In this document: in pieces, positions 33,242-46,392 of the stretch
Layout of the letters: every line of letters starts with the position of its first letter
How positions within the stretch are numbered: the stretch's first letter is position 1
Origin: Lantana camara
Lineage: Eukaryota > Streptophyta > Magnoliopsida > Lamiales > Verbenaceae
DNA: 64,000 nt
Assembly (NCBI GenBank): GCA_037501455.1
Contig: CM074860.1
Location: 42,108,501-42,172,500, forward strand
Direction of reading: 5' to 3'
The notes under the pieces: generated by a model
What the model was told of the DNA's origin: nothing
Seen by the model: the letters and a program-made list of their open reading frames with translations, nothing else
Database searches by the model: none
Translations under genes and position numbers: made by a program

Positions 33242-35886
33242 TGTAGCACCCCTATCCGCAGAGATACCACACCCCCGCACTATAGGCCGATCCACATACG
33301 AAATGGACAATCCGTACATGAACTAACCTATAGCGAACGGGTGACAATTAAAAGAAAAGACGGGCTAGGCGGGACTAAACCCCAAAGCAATACAAAACCA
33401 AGACATAAAAAAGTTAAAAGCGGAAGCATTATTTCATAAATACATATAGGTACCATATTTATCGGATAGATACGTATAGATACCAAACTAACTATCAATA
33501 CATTATCATCTCTTACTAACCTATACATGATCAAGTATTCAGAATGTGATAATAACGGACATAACATGAGAAGTAGCAAAATATCTACATGATGGTACAC
33601 TGCTAGACTCGTGACAATGCAAGACTGGACCAAACTCCCGCCTAGCACGATCGGCTTTCAAGTACCTGAAAAGTGAAGTATCAGTCTACCGAAGACTGAG
33701 TGAGGGGCAATACATATATATATGCGCAGTTAACATGCAAGCTATACTCTCGGGTAAAGGTTTACAAAAGATAAATATAAGTTCGAGAATAAAGTACCCT
33801 TCACCCGAGAATACAACAGTCAATATTAAATACTTATTCATTTTCATGCAATCAATCAATACATGGCCCCGGCGAGTGAGGGCGGTCTCCAACAGAACTC
33901 CAAATGAACATGTACATGCTTGCTTGATTATTAATAAATAGGTGATCATGCAATTCTATTATCGTGCAATCGTGCAATAGTGTAATCATATAACACGTTC
34001 ATGGAATGGAAATCATGCAATAACCCGAGGCGCATCCGTGGTGCCGGACTCGTCCCTAGTCTCCTTCTTCCTCCGGTTTGATGATGGGATTGCAAGACCC
34101 CAACATCCAGTCTCATTGAGCAGAGGGTACATGACTCCATAAGCCCGGAGCTCCTTCCTCCACTAACCTCCTAGTGGATTCAGGGGTGACCCCAAACATG
34201 GTGAGGATAGCGCCAGAGTTACCCGTCAGCCCTTGCTTTCCCGGTTGGCTCTGGTCACTACCCTCGGGCCCAAACGTAACCGGTCATGCTACTCGCCTAA
34301 ACATGCACGAAACAATACATGGCTTGCCTGCTTGCTTGAACATGACTTGAAATGATCAATGATTTATAGAGATTATAATTATAAATACCTTTTTGGCCGA
34401 AATATCACATAAGGGGTATACGGGTTGTATATAGCTAACAATTAAACCTCACCTTTATCGACAAAAGCAAGTAGGGCACGGCCTACGGAGCTTGTTCCTC
34501 GTCCCTACGAAGCTGGTCTGTGCAAAACAGACGTGTACACGTGAGACTTGACTCAAAATGGACCAAATATGACGAACGACGAAAATGCAACGAGACGACG
34601 TGCAAATTACAATGTGGCATGAAAACATCTTGTTTCAGTACATACTAGCACATATAATATCAATTCGGGGTCAAAGAAGTCGTTGGATCGAGGGGCTAAA
34701 AATTTAATTTTATGCAGAATATTTTGTTCTGCAATCCAGGTGGGAACGGCCGTTCCGGGTTCCCTTTGTAAATGGGAACGGTCGTTCCCATGAATCCCCA
34801 AAACGCGCCAACGATTTCAATTTTAGAAATACGCCTTAGCTGGGAACGGCCCTTTCGGCGCAAGGCCAAAATGGGAACGGCCGTTCCCACGCTCGGCCGC
34901 CTTGTTTTTGTTTAAAAGAGGGGAACGCCCGTTCCCACAATGCTTTGAGGTTGGGAACGGCCGTTCCCTGTTTCTGCAACTTACAGAAACAGAGCAAAAC
35001 AGGGAGGCTCTCGGCAAGAAGCAACAAAGCAACCAAAATTCCATTTTCAATCAACAAAGTTAGGATTTTCTGGTAATATGATGCATATGTGCTCAAGAAA
35101 TGATATCCTAACACTTAAACACTCAAAGCATGAAATAACATCAAGATTTCCAATGTTTCTAGCTCAAGTTCATATTGATCATTCAAGCTTGATTTTCCAT
35201 TAAATTCATGCACAAATCATGCCATAATTCATGATCATGATCACATAATCATGCTTCCAACTTCAACTAACTCATCTAGCATATAATTCCTAAACCCTAG
35301 CTCAATCAAATATGCTCAAGATCATCAATTCATGCACAACCAACCTTGGAATGGAAAAGAGATGAAGAAAATGAATGAAGATGATGATCAACTCCAATTC
35401 TTGCAATATTTTCTGGAAATTCTTGATGAAAATGATAAAATTCTCTTTCCTTCTCCTTGCTTCTTGATACCGAGAGAGAGAGCAAAGTTGTTGGGAAAAT
35501 TTTGTTGAAAAATGAGTTCATGGAAGCTTGGAGATGCATATACCGATTCATCCCTTTTTGAAATGAGTGAATTGCTCAATTTTTGCCAATTAGTCCTCCA
35601 AGAATTCAAGTCACACAATTGAGGATATACACTTATGAATTATGATCAATTGGGTCCAAAGAATTAAAATGCAATTTGGTCATTGAATTTCAAAGAATGA
35701 ACATATATGCCAAGTTTGATAATTAAATCATATTCGGTAATTATTTTACGAAAGGAATATTTTCGAGTCATGAAAGAAATCCTCAGTTTGATATAAATTC
35801 ATAAACTTTCATGAAAGTATTATAAAATATAATTTATAAAATTATTTTAAACATAAGATATTAATAAATGAAATCGGGGCGTTACA
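33242..35886 (-). mobile_element. C2 5' LTR (right copy)
   Basis: Full length with the complete set of LTR modules: palindromes at 34742-34968 (starts 34742, 34774, 34842, 34873, 34921, 34953), acceptor CAG (complement of 33666-33668) with an intact TCAGTC/GACTGA hairpin, a donor-like site near 35343 and a TATA-like sequence near 35536. Confidence 0.93.
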
Positions 35887-35891
35887 CCCCA

Positions 35892-38800
35892 TGCCCAGAA
35901 AGTAGACTTCCAGGCGCTTCATTTGACATCGGCGGCGCGGCCATCGGAGCCGCGACGGCGCCGCACGCGCCACCTGAAGTTCGCGTCTGCGGCGCGAGTT
36001 ATTGTAGCGGCGCGATTCCGCCGCTTCCGACGGTGTTTTTTGACGGGGCTTGATGGTTCCCAAGGTTGTTCGACCTCCTGAGTTCATTTCCGGCATCAAT
36101 TTCACTATATCTTGGCCGTAGGTGGTGGTTCCGGTGACGTGGGCGGCAGAATATTCGGCGGCCAACGGGGGCCTTTTCTGGCCATCTTTTGGCCTCAGGC
36201 TCTTCACGAAAGTTGTTCGGAACGACAAGAGCTAGTGGCCGTTGATCACGCGACTCCATATTTGGCCGATTGGCGGCGGATCGTGGTGGCATAGTGGCGG
36301 TGTAACGGCGGCGCTAGCTCCGAGGATTTTTCCGGTGAGCTACCTTAGGGCTTTCGAAGAGCTCATCATGGGTAAGACAACGCTTCTTTTGGATCGTATT
36401 TTGGTTCACCGGTTTGGAAGTAATTTGAGTTTGAAGATTTTAGGGTTTTCGTGTTCTTAGATCTGAAATTGGAGGAGATTGACTTGGAATTTCCAGAAAT
36501 TGATCGAGGATTCGGAACGGGCACGAAGACTTCATTCAGGACTGATTTTTCGGGATTTTTTTCGACGACGGTCCGGCCAAATTCCGGCAGCTACAGTGGT
36601 GGCTTTCCGGCGGCGTTTGGTCAGAATGTTCGTCTCTTTGTGGTGAGTTCAACGCCACTTTTCGTTCGTTAATCGGACACTCGATCTATTTATTACGAAT
36701 TATTTTGCGTAATTGTGATTATTTGAATTAATTGTTTTAAGTGCAAATAAACTGGTTATTGTTGGTTTGTTGATCGAGATGTATTCCAATCATATACGAA
36801 AAAATATATTGGATGGATTGTGATATGTATGACTGTTTCGATTTACAATTTGAATCCCATTTGATGAATTTATGCTATGTGTTTAGATATGAAGGGGTGT
36901 TAGTGTAATATTTAGAAACTAATCTTTTATGTGACTAAATGAACTTGAATGATATTTTAGAAGAACGAACATGTTGTGATTTCTCTATATGAATTTGAGA
37001 CGTTCTCAATGTTATGTTTGTTGTAAATTGTGTTTCAAATATAAAATTGAGATACATGAAAGATGCTTGAACAACTTGAGACTTGATGCATGATAAGAGT
37101 TAGAATTGTAATATCTTGATTTACTCTTACTACTTGAAAATGGTATATTATGAATTAAGATAAATTGATAATTGTCATGTTTGTAAGTAATTAATTCCTA
37201 GTTGAATAATTTTATAAACACCTTAAACGAACAATTATGCTTAGTAATCAACTTAGGGGATGTAAGTGTAATATTTATGAAACTATGGATGTGACTTGAG
37301 CTTGTGTACCAAACATGTTGTGAAGTTGTAAGGTATGATCTTAAGTGAATTAGATACACTCTTTAATTGTATCAAGCAAGCCATCTACATACAACAACCT
37401 TGTATGTTTATATGATCAAGTTGCTATTACTTATGCACTTTATAACTCGTCATGAACTTGATGCTTAATTCTAATATTATAATTGAACCCTGTGACATAG
37501 GATGATTTAATATGTATTTTGTGAATACATTGACTTCCTAAATTGATCTTGCATCTTTTAATATGGAATTACGTGTCGGTTGCTTGTAAATATGACCTTG
37601 TTGAGCATTGATATGCCTTGAATGACCACGACACCTTATCCAAGCACAACATGAACACTTATGCATAACCACGATCATGTTGAGCAACGCCATGCGTCTT
37701 GTTTGGTTCATATAGAGTCTAAGTCTGGGCTTCTGTATGTCTTGTCACAGAGTTTGGTGGTGCCGGTGGGCCCGAGGTTTTAGAGTGTTTGGCCCTTCAC
37801 ACTCTCAGACTCTACTTTCACGAGGTGAGGTTTAGGATTTTGTATAGTTACGTGACCTATGGCCTTTACATGTTGATTTCTACCCTTGCATGCGAGTATA
37901 CTCTATTATAGATATGTATGTGCTGAATATGATATGTTGATGATCTTGTGTGAGTCCTGCGTGGATGGAGGTCATGAGGCTTAAAGCCATGGCGTAGGAA
38001 GGGTGTAAATATAAAACCAGTTTTTGAGGCATATGTAAGCTATTTTGGAAAATAGTTATGTTCTAATTCAGTAGCGAGATTGCCATGAAAGATTGGCGTA
38101 TGTTATGTTATGATCTGTTCTGTTGTGGATCCTAGGAGCTGCGGGTAATGGGTCCCCCGGGACGGTTAGGGCCGTCTGGTTATTTACCCATTGCATAGTT
38201 CCATTTGAGATATCTTCACGCGACCCGTGCTGTAGGGAAGGTGTGGTATCTTGAGCCTTCGGCTGAGGCCGGGGAGGACTCTTGTGGGTTCGCTACCCCT
38301 TGAGGGTGAGTCTATTTTTAGACGGTTTATTATAGATGGTTTGGGGACTGTACATCTCCTCCATCACTGGCGCAGCGGATGGATTGATTTTGATTTATGT
38401 TCTGAGGAGTAAAGGTTGGAAGCTCGTACTCGCCGAGCATGTGTTCTTTTCTGTTATGGAATTATGAATCGGGATAGAGCCCTTCTGGAAATGGTTTCTA
38501 AACTTATATCTATATTTATTTGGGTTATTTCGAAATGTTTTGGTATGCAACACCTATCCCCGGTTCATGAGTCCATCATTTGATTCTGTGCTATGCTCTC
38601 TCTATATATATATTGTGGGTGTGCGTTAGCCCCCTCACTCGGTCAAGTTGACTGACCCCTCATTTAAACTTTTAGTTGCAGGACTGTTGGCGTTTGCTAG
38701 GCGTCAGTGAGTCCTTTGAGTTGCATTTCGTCGGTCTAGCCTTTCTAGTTGCATTTGTCTTTCATACACTTTACTTATGTCATGATTTGTAGACTTGAGA

Positions 38801-39139
38801 TTATACTTTAGCTTTCTGTAGCCATGTGTGGCATTCGTATTCGGCCCTGTGTGGCACTTGATGATTATTGCGTTATGTTGATCGGATATTCGGGACTAGG
38901 TATCTATGCTAGTTGAACCCGTCACTTGTTTTGAATGTTGATTTAAATGCTTCCGCTATCTTGTTTTGAATGTTTGAATTGCTTCCGCACTCTGAGTTTG
39001 TCGAGTTAGATCCACCTAGCATAGCGTGTGAGTTTGTCTCCCGTTCGCTCCGATTCGGATTCGGGCATGGACTCCCATTTCATGACCGGGTCTGGGTCTC
39101 AGTGCGGGGGATGTGGCATCCTCCATTTGGGGTGTTACA
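35892..39139 (+). mobile_element. B1 3' LTR, segment 2
   Basis: Continues the B1 3' LTR after C2 and ends at 39139 before the GCATG target duplication. It shows the uninterrupted form of the C1 insertion site (TTATTATAGATGGTTTGG near 38328-38345). Donor-like GTGAGT is at 36643-36648, hairpin and acceptor at 38639-38681. One arm of the GCTAGGCGG inverted repeat is mutated here (38698 onward). Confidence 0.92.
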
Positions 39140-39144
39140 GCATG

Positions 39145-39301
39145 TTAATGTGGTGATTTAGTGTTCATTTCATGCATGTTATATGTGTGTTTGAGGCCTA
39201 AGAATCCCTCCCCAGGCTGCTGCATGAAATGCCCTGCTTTGCCTTCAAAAATGAACTGCTGCGTTTTGTTTCTCTTCATGCCGAGGATCATGACACAGCC
39301 T
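39145..39301 (+). mobile_element. Family A first LTR, segment 2
   Basis: A 157-bp piece of the A LTR between B1 and B2, matching 52318-52475. Its last ten bases (GACACAGCCT) are half of an A-type palindrome that B2 split. Confidence 0.9.
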
Positions 39302-42300
39302 TGTGACGCCCCGTATTATTCAAGGGCGTCCTGACGATATTAACAAGTAAGTCTCTACACTTGTGTGTCTTTAATTTAAGAGTTATTGAATTATGTGACT
39401 TAATGTAAATCCAATTTAATATGTGATCATTTGGATTATTCTAAAATTAATTGTCAAGTTGATTTTTAAATCCATCATGTTACTTAACTTGTTTAATTTC
39501 GGTTTACTTGAATTCCTTGAGATTAATTGTCAATCATGTGTTTACGAAGTGCCGTTAAATTGTACGAAAGGTTTTTCAAAATTAAATTGAATTAAACTCT
39601 ATTTGGTAAATCTCTCTTTCATTTTAATTTATAAAATTTATGCGGAGCTTGAATGTTTAGTCGTGACATTTCCAATTTTATTTACGATTATTTGTACGCG
39701 CTATTTCACTTTGATACGCGATAAGGACACCCGGTTGTATATAACTTGTGCACAAGACATATTTCTCCGAATCTCCTCTTCTCTCTCTTGGTTCTCTCTC
39801 TCTCTCTCATTCCCGCACACACATTACACCTAAAACACACACTAGTCGTAACTTGGCCGTTTCTCGACGGAATTCGACTAATGAGTAGTCCATTTCGAAG
39901 AGCTTGACGAGAGGATCACGATGGTACAAAGATCTCGGCCAAACAATGAACGGTGGAGGAGATATCTGCGATTTTTAGACATAACTGCTCATTGTTTGGA
40001 AAATTGCGACTGGATTTTGACAGCCTCGTTTGGCTTCCTCCAACATCGGAATCTAGCAAAATTAGCATGCAAATTGAACGTCTCGATGAGATCTACAACC
40101 TGGAAGTGGTGGCGCAGTCATTGGGTCAGCGGTAGCATCACACGCGCCGCCCGAAGCTCATGCCACTGGTGGTGGATCTGGGCGAACTTCGCTGGTTGTT
40201 TCCGGCGGTTCCGGCGGCGATTTTGGGCGGATGAGGTACCGATCTGAACCATCTGGGGATGGTTCACCGATCTAGGTTGGTGGCGCAACCATCGGAGTGG
40301 AGGTGGCGGCGCATGGCGGCGGCTTGTTACTGTAGCGACCGAATTCTTGACTTTCCGGCCATTTTCTCCAGCAACCAACTTGGGGGTTTCGAAGAGCACG
40401 TCATGGGTAAGTCGATGCCTCTTACGGATTTCGTTTTCGTTCACCGGATTGGAAGTAATTTGATTTTGAAGTTTTTGGGGTTTTCGTGTTCTTAGATTTA
40501 AGATCTAGGACGATTGGCTTGGAATTTTCAAAAATTGATCAAGGATTTGGAACGACCGCGAGGACTACTTTCTCGGGTAATTTTTCGGGATCTTTCCGGT
40601 GACTTTCGGCTGCAGCCCGGCGACTTTCCGGCGACTCCGGTTGCGGCGCTCCGGCGACTTTCGGACAGAATGTCGGTCTCGATGCGGTGAGTCCAACGTC
40701 GTTTTTCGTTCGTTAATCGGACACTCGGTTTATTTATTACGAATTATTTTACGTAATTGTGATTATTTGAATTAATTGTTTTAAGTGCAAATAAATTGTT
40801 TATTGTTGGTTTGTTGATCGAGATGTATTCCAATCATATACGAAAATATGTATTGAATGAATTGTGATATGCATGAATATTTTGATTTACAATTTGAATC
40901 CCATGTGATGAATTTATGCTATGTGTTTAGATACGAAGGGGTGTTAGTGTAATATTTAGAAACTAATCTCTTATGTGACTAAATGAACTTGAATGATAGT
41001 TTAGAAGAATGAGCATGTTGTGACTTCTCTATATGAATTTGAGACATTGTCAATGTTATGTTTGTTGTAAATTGTGTTTCAAATATAAAATTTAGATACA
41101 TGAAGGATGCTTAAACAACTTGAGACTTGATGCATGATAGGAGTTAGAATTGTAATATCTTGATTTACTCTTACCACTCGAAAATGGTATATTATGAATT
41201 ACGATAAATTGATAATTGTCATGTTTGTAAGTAATTAATTCCTAGTTGAATAGTTGTATAAACACTTTAAATGAACAATTATGCTTAGCAATCGACTAAG
41301 GATATGTATGTGTAATAATTCTAAACTTTTATAAATGACTTAGGGGATGTAGGTGTAATATTTATGAAGCTATGAATGTGACTTGAGCTTGTGTACCAAA
41401 TATGTTGTGAAGTTGTAAAGTATGATCTTAAGTTAATTAGATGCACTCTTTATTTGTATCAAGCATGTCATCTACGTACAACAACTTTGTATGTTTATAT
41501 GATCAAGTTACTCTTACTTATGCACTTTATAACTCGACATGAACTCGATGCTTAATTGTAATATTATAATTGAACCCTGTGACATTGGATGATTTAATAT
41601 GCATTTTGTGAATACATTGACTTCCTAAATTGATCTTGCATCTTTGGATATGGAATTGTGTGTTGGTTGCTTGTAAATATGACCTTGTTGAGCATTGATA
41701 TGCCTTGAATGACCACGACACCATATCAAAGCACAACATGAACGCCTATGCATAACCACGATCATGTTGAGCAAAGCCGTGCGTCTTGTTTGGTTCATAT
41801 AGAGTCTAAGTCCGGGCTTCTGTATGTTCTGTTTCAGAGTTTGGTGGTGGTGGTGTGCCCGAGGTTTAGGAGTGTTTGTCCTTCACACTCTCAGACTCTA
41901 CTTTCACGAGGTGAGGTTTAGGATTTTGTATAGTTATGCGACCTATGGCCTTTACATGCTGATTTCTACCCTTGTATGCGAGTATATCTTATTATAAATA
42001 CGTATGTGTTGGATATGACTTATGTGCATTGCATTTTATGAATAGGATATGCTGATTTCTCTTCATGCATTGCATTTTATGTGACTTATGTGCTCTTATG
42101 TGTTACAATTTAATTAAATGTTCGTGAATTTAATTCTTTCCTCTATTTAGCTTGTATCTCGAAACTCTTTTCATAAAATCCTAGAATTCTAGTATTCATT
42201 CCCTTCTAACACCTAAAACCCCTTCATATGCTTCAAAACCCATTCCTACAGTTTTAGGTTGGAAATTACCAAAATACCCCTAAAGCCCTAGAATTTTCCT

Positions 42301-42958
42301 ACATTCTCCGAAATACTTTTCCTATCAAATATTATAGTCAAAACGATCCTTGAATTATTTTATGAATTTTCATACATTTACCAAAACTTGATTCCTACCA
42401 TAGCATATTTTATAAATATTTTCCTTTTTAAAAATTATCTTTTTATTCTAAACAATTAACTTTTATTCAATAAGTCGAAATTCTACTTAAAACGATTCTT
42501 GAATTTTTCTCTACATTATAATGATTTTTCCAAACTTTAAACTTTATCATAGCTTCGTTTATATAATTTTCTCATGATTTTCATCATCTTTAATATTCAT
42601 AATTTATAAACGAAAAGTCTAAATATTCCACATTTATAATCAAAACGAAGCTCATTTTTTCACTCGTTCTTTCATTAATTCACTACTTCAAACTTTTATC
42701 TCTCGACTCTTGAATAAATTTTATAATATTTTACATTTATTTTTATTCAAGATGACATCATCCATGACCACATGATCTTCTAGAAGGATTAATTAAATGA
42801 ATGTAATTTCTCCACATTACTTAGTTAATTACCTAGCATTTGTTTAACATGTAATTTAACCACATCTCCTAATTAATTACCAAGCATTTGTTGAAATCAT
42901 AAGCAACCACATCTCCCATAAACTCTCATAAATTGCTCAAAGACCCCTCATGACTACC

Positions 42959-43068
42959 TATAAATACCCCCCTCAAGTCTCATTTATTCCTCACAAATCA
43001 ACATACAAAATCACTCTCTCCCTCTCCCAACCACACGCCACTCTCTCCCTTCTCTCAACAAGGTATGT
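42959..43068 (+). promoter_or_regulatory. E LTR core promoter, leader and splice donor
   Basis: TATAAATA is at 42959-42966, about 30 bp before a CT-rich leader (43010-43058), then CAAG|GTATGT. The F LTR shows the same order at 55725-55843. Confidence 0.6.
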
Positions 43069-44300
43069 TTTTCTTCTATTATTTCATGCTTTATATAATG
43101 TTCTTAGTATAATAATAATAGTAGCATGTCTAGATTAATTAAATTATGCTTTGGGAATTTATTTTTATGAAATATGTGCATAATTGTTAGTTTAGATACA
43201 ATGTGTGTACATTATGGAATTTTATTTAATTAAATGCATGAATTATGATATGATACAATGTGAATATGTATTTAAATGCTTATGATCTTGATTGATTAAA
43301 TTCATGCCTAGAGTAATTTATTTAGAATTATTTTTCATAGAAAGTTCATATATTTTGCTATATTATGCTTTAATCTTATGATATGAATATGAATGTGATA
43401 GAACATGTTACACACCCTCTTTGAATATTCAAATAAGCTCAAGAACATGTTCATAATGTTCTTGGATGTGTGTGTGTGCATGTGTGTGCCGTGACTAGTG
43501 TGTGTATATGTGTGAGTTTGATTTTGTATTATAAAGTGTTTAATTCATATGAAATTGAATAGTAAATGTTTTCAATAGTAAAATAGGTTTTGGAATTTTT
43601 AAAGAAATATTTTTCCCAATTTTTCCAAAAATCAATAAACTTTGTAATATTTTCAAAAGATAACCTACATTGTCACATTAAACCTTAAATTTCATTTCAA
43701 ATCTTACAATTAGAATTATAATATAGTTAATAAATATTTGATTAATTAAAGATCCCATAAACCCTGAATTTAGTAATTAAACGGGTGAATTTAGGGTTTA
43801 CCTGGAAATCTTTAACGCATTGCATAATATGTACCTTCTATAATTATTTTGTTATAATATTATGTGCAATTAGTTAGTTAGGAACTAAGGACCTAGTTCT
43901 AAGTCAGTAGTAGTTATTACTTTCAGGCGACAATAGGATTGAAGAGTGGAATCCTCACAATTCCACTTAAATCTCGGTACTCGGTGAGGGTTTAAATCTT
44001 TTCAACTGAAATCATGATGAAATATTTTACTTTATTTCCTTGAATTTCCTTTCAAGTTATTATTCCCTTTATGGGAAAATAATTCTTATTAATTATTCAA
44101 AAACATATATTTACCCGAAAGTACTTAGTGCTTTCTTACTGGTAAATATTCTCGTCTTGCAAGTAAAATTATCGTTTTTCCTATGGGCCCGGTGGTCTTG
44201 GTAGAAGTAGTAGTCCGGGAGGCACGGGCTGAGGTCTACTATTATACCAGCCGCCAACTAGATCTTGATGATGGTCTAACCGGAGGTTGGTTATTCCACA

Positions 44301-44354
44301 TCTAGTGACGGGAAAAGGTACGTCCCTCCCACAATCTTGTTCATCGTCACTAGG
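44301..44354. repeat. Inverted repeat in E LTR
   Basis: CTAGTGACG (about 44302-44310) and CGTCACTAG (about 44345-44353) are perfect complements around a 34-nt loop. A shorter hairpin CGACAC/GTGTCG follows at 44420-44439. Both lie between the donor- and acceptor-like sites. Confidence 0.75.
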
Positions 44355-46267
44355 GCTTGCAACCCTACGTGACATCGGAGGAAGAAGGATGGTATTCTCG
44401 TATTTGTTTTATTAAGTACCGACACCTTGATCAGTGTCGTTACTATTTTTCTCGGATTTTAAGGAGTTAAGGTTGGAGAAGCCTAGCTTGCGGGCATCAA
44501 AATCATTTTCCCAAAACGGTTCATAAGTTTTCTAAAGTATAGCCTATATTCCCCCTACTCCTATTACAAAATAATATGAACCGGATATTATTGTCATATA
44601 CTTATTTGTAATTATATAGTATATATTTCAAACCAAGACTTTCTTGGTCAAATCATTTTCAAAACCTTACTTATAATCCTAAATCTCAAAACCCCGTCAC
44701 TTAGTCATTTTGACTAACCCTCCTGTTCTTTTAATTCATGATTTCAGGAATCTATGCGCCGACGCCTTAGAGGTATCTTGAAGCTTTAAGGTGTCACATT
44801 CCAGTCATTTAGAGTAATCACGAGTGCATGTACATCTTTCAATAATCACTCTCATGTGAAGTTGGAACTTTTGCTGTAATTACTTATCCAACTTAATAAT
44901 ATGTGTTCGTTATATATTATCCCCTTTTAATTGCTCAAGCTTATTTCCGTTGCATTTAAGTTTCATACTCTAGTATTGTATAGTCTTGTCCGTTCGCCGG
45001 AGTATTTCTCGAGTGCTAGGTCTAACATCCACTCGGGATGTATAACGGTGCGGGGTTGTAGTGTTAAGGGGCGCTACATGAATCAACTCTGTTTTGGAAA
45101 ATTAAATATGAAAGCATATGTAAGCTGTTTTTGAAAAGTTATGTTATTTTATGATCTGTTCTGTAGCGAGTTAGCCATGATATATGGTATCTGTTCTGTT
45201 ATGTTCTGTTATGGATCCGAGGAGCTATGGGTAAGGAATCCCTGGGACGGTATAGGGCCGTTAGGGCTCGGCCTGTGCATAGTCTCCATTTGAGATATCA
45301 TCGCGTGACTCAAGGAGATAGGGGAGGCGTGATATCTTGAGCCTTCGGTGTACAGCCGGGGAGGACTCTTGTGGGTTCGCTACCCCTTGAGGGTTTGTCT
45401 GTTCAGGATGGTCTGGGGATGGTACATCTCCTCCATCATTGGTGTGGGGTTGGATTTGATTCTGTATTTATGTTTTGATCTGTTCTGAGGAGTAAAGGTT
45501 GGAAGCTCGTACTCGCCGAGCATGTGTTCTGTTTCTGTCTGGGAATTGTGAATCGAGATAGAGTTTCTGAAATGTTTTCTAAAACTTATATATCTATCTT
45601 TTTGGGTACTTTTGGAAATGTCTTTGGTATGCAACACCTATCTCCGGTTCATGATTCCCTCCTTTTGATCTGTGCTGTGCTTTATATATATATAGTGGGT
45701 GTACGTTAGCCCCCCTCACTCAGTCAGTTGACTGACCCCTCATTTTATCTTTTAGTTTGCAGGTTTCCTTTTGGCTTGAGCTAGGCGGAAGTGAGTCTTC
45801 TGAGTCACACTTGTCGGTTTAGTTGGTGTTAAGATGCATTTGTCACATACTCTATTTATGTTATGTATTCATATTTCGTGGGGTTAGTATGCTAGCATTT
45901 AGATGTAATTAGCTATTCTGCTAATACTTATGTTGGTTTATTACGTTGTGATGATTTGAGATTCGGGACTAGGTATCTATGCTAGCTGAACCCGTCACCT
46001 GTTATGTATGCTGATATTCGGGACTAGGTATCTATGCTAGTTGAACCCGTCACTCCTTTTGTACGTTGATTTAATTGCTTCCGCTAGCTGATGATGATTG
46101 TTTAAATTGCTTCCGCGCTCTGAGTTGTCGAGTTAGATCCGCCTAGCCTAGTGTGTGAGTTGGTCTCCCGTTCTCTTTGATTCGGATTCGGGCATGGACC
46201 TTCCATTTCGTGACCAGGTCTGGGTCTTAGTGCGGGGGATGTGGTATCCTCCGTTTGGGGTGTTACA

Positions 46268-46392
46268 GGCCGTGTCCAGTTTGTGTTGTTTCCTGATACG
46301 GCCGTGTCAGGGGTTCCACTTGGACTCCTGATTTTATTAAATTCGGACATGGTCGTGTCCGTTTCCTTTGTGTTTTGGACATGGCCGTGTCA
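46268..46392. repeat. ACGGCCGT palindrome cluster in A first LTR
   Basis: Units of the type GGACACGGCCGTGTCC have GACA/GATA starts at 39292 (split by B2), 46295, 46346 and 46378. With B2 removed the first two are 32 bp apart, and the last two are also 32 bp apart. Confidence 0.88.

Larger units (their letters stand above)
27007..35886 (-). mobile_element. Element C2: young full-length copy of family C
   Basis: 8880 bp. Ends TGTAGCACCCC (27007) and GGGGCGTTACA (35886), flanked by CCCCA (27002-27006 and 35887-35891). The LTRs are 2646 bp (27007-29652) and 2645 bp (33242-35886) and look almost identical by eye, so insertion was recent. Orientation is minus. Internal sequence 29653-33241 holds the polypurine tract, hairpin array, a frameshifted gag-like gene, a non-coding leader and the primer site. 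Confidence 0.95.
1273..39139 (+). mobile_element. Element B1: non-autonomous long-LTR retrotransposon with nested insertions
   Basis: The left LTR starts TGTGACGCCCCG at 1273 and the right LTR ends GGGGTGTTACA at 39139. Both are flanked by GCATG (1268-1272 and 39140-39144), and the interrupted A LTR resumes correctly on both sides, as the uninterrupted copy near 52310-52330 shows. With inserts C1 and C2 removed, the element is a 5' LTR of about 4.11 kb, a 2.48 kb internal region and a 3' LTR of about 4.08 kb, about 10.7 kb in all. The internal region has a primer-binding site and a polypurine tract but no gag or pol, so this is a LARD-like non-autonomous element. Its LTR 3' end matches those of A, C and D, which suggests it is mobilised by a D-like chromovirus. 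Confidence 0.93.
42101..45078 (+). mobile_element. Element E: lone LTR related to family F
   Basis: A 2.98 kb block foreign to the B LTR, starting TGTTACAATTT and ending GGGGCGCTACA. It has a TATA box (TATAAATA 42959-42966), CT-rich leader, donor CAAG|GTATGT (GT at 43063), hairpin TTAGTC/GACTAA (44701-44717) and acceptor CAG (44745-44747). It shares blocks with the F LTR: CTATAAATACCCC, GAAGCCTAGCTTGCGGGCA-like and TTAGAGGTATCTTGAAGCT. I found no convincing target duplication, so the left boundary is uncertain. Most likely a solo LTR. Confidence 0.72.
39302..46267 (+). mobile_element. B2: solo LTR of family B with element E inside
   Basis: It starts TGTGACGCCCCG at 39302, ends GGGGTGTTACA at 46267, and is about 4.0 kb without E. 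No internal region or second LTR accompanies it, so it is a solo LTR left by recombination. Flanks AGCCT (39297-39301) and GGCCG (46268-46272) are an eroded target duplication (three of five bases). It is more diverged than the B1 LTRs. Promoter at 39695-39743, donor-like GTGAGT 40687-40692, hairpin TCAGTCA/TGACTGA with acceptor CAG 45760-45762. A 57-bp stretch (GATTCGGGACTAGGTATC...) is tandemly doubled at about 45960-46050. Confidence 0.88.

Noticed and set aside
42018..42100. Part of element E upstream of 42101
   Set aside because: It consists of locally repeated words (GACTTATGTGC, ATTGCATTTTATG) that could be diverged B2 sequence. No target duplication supports extending E.
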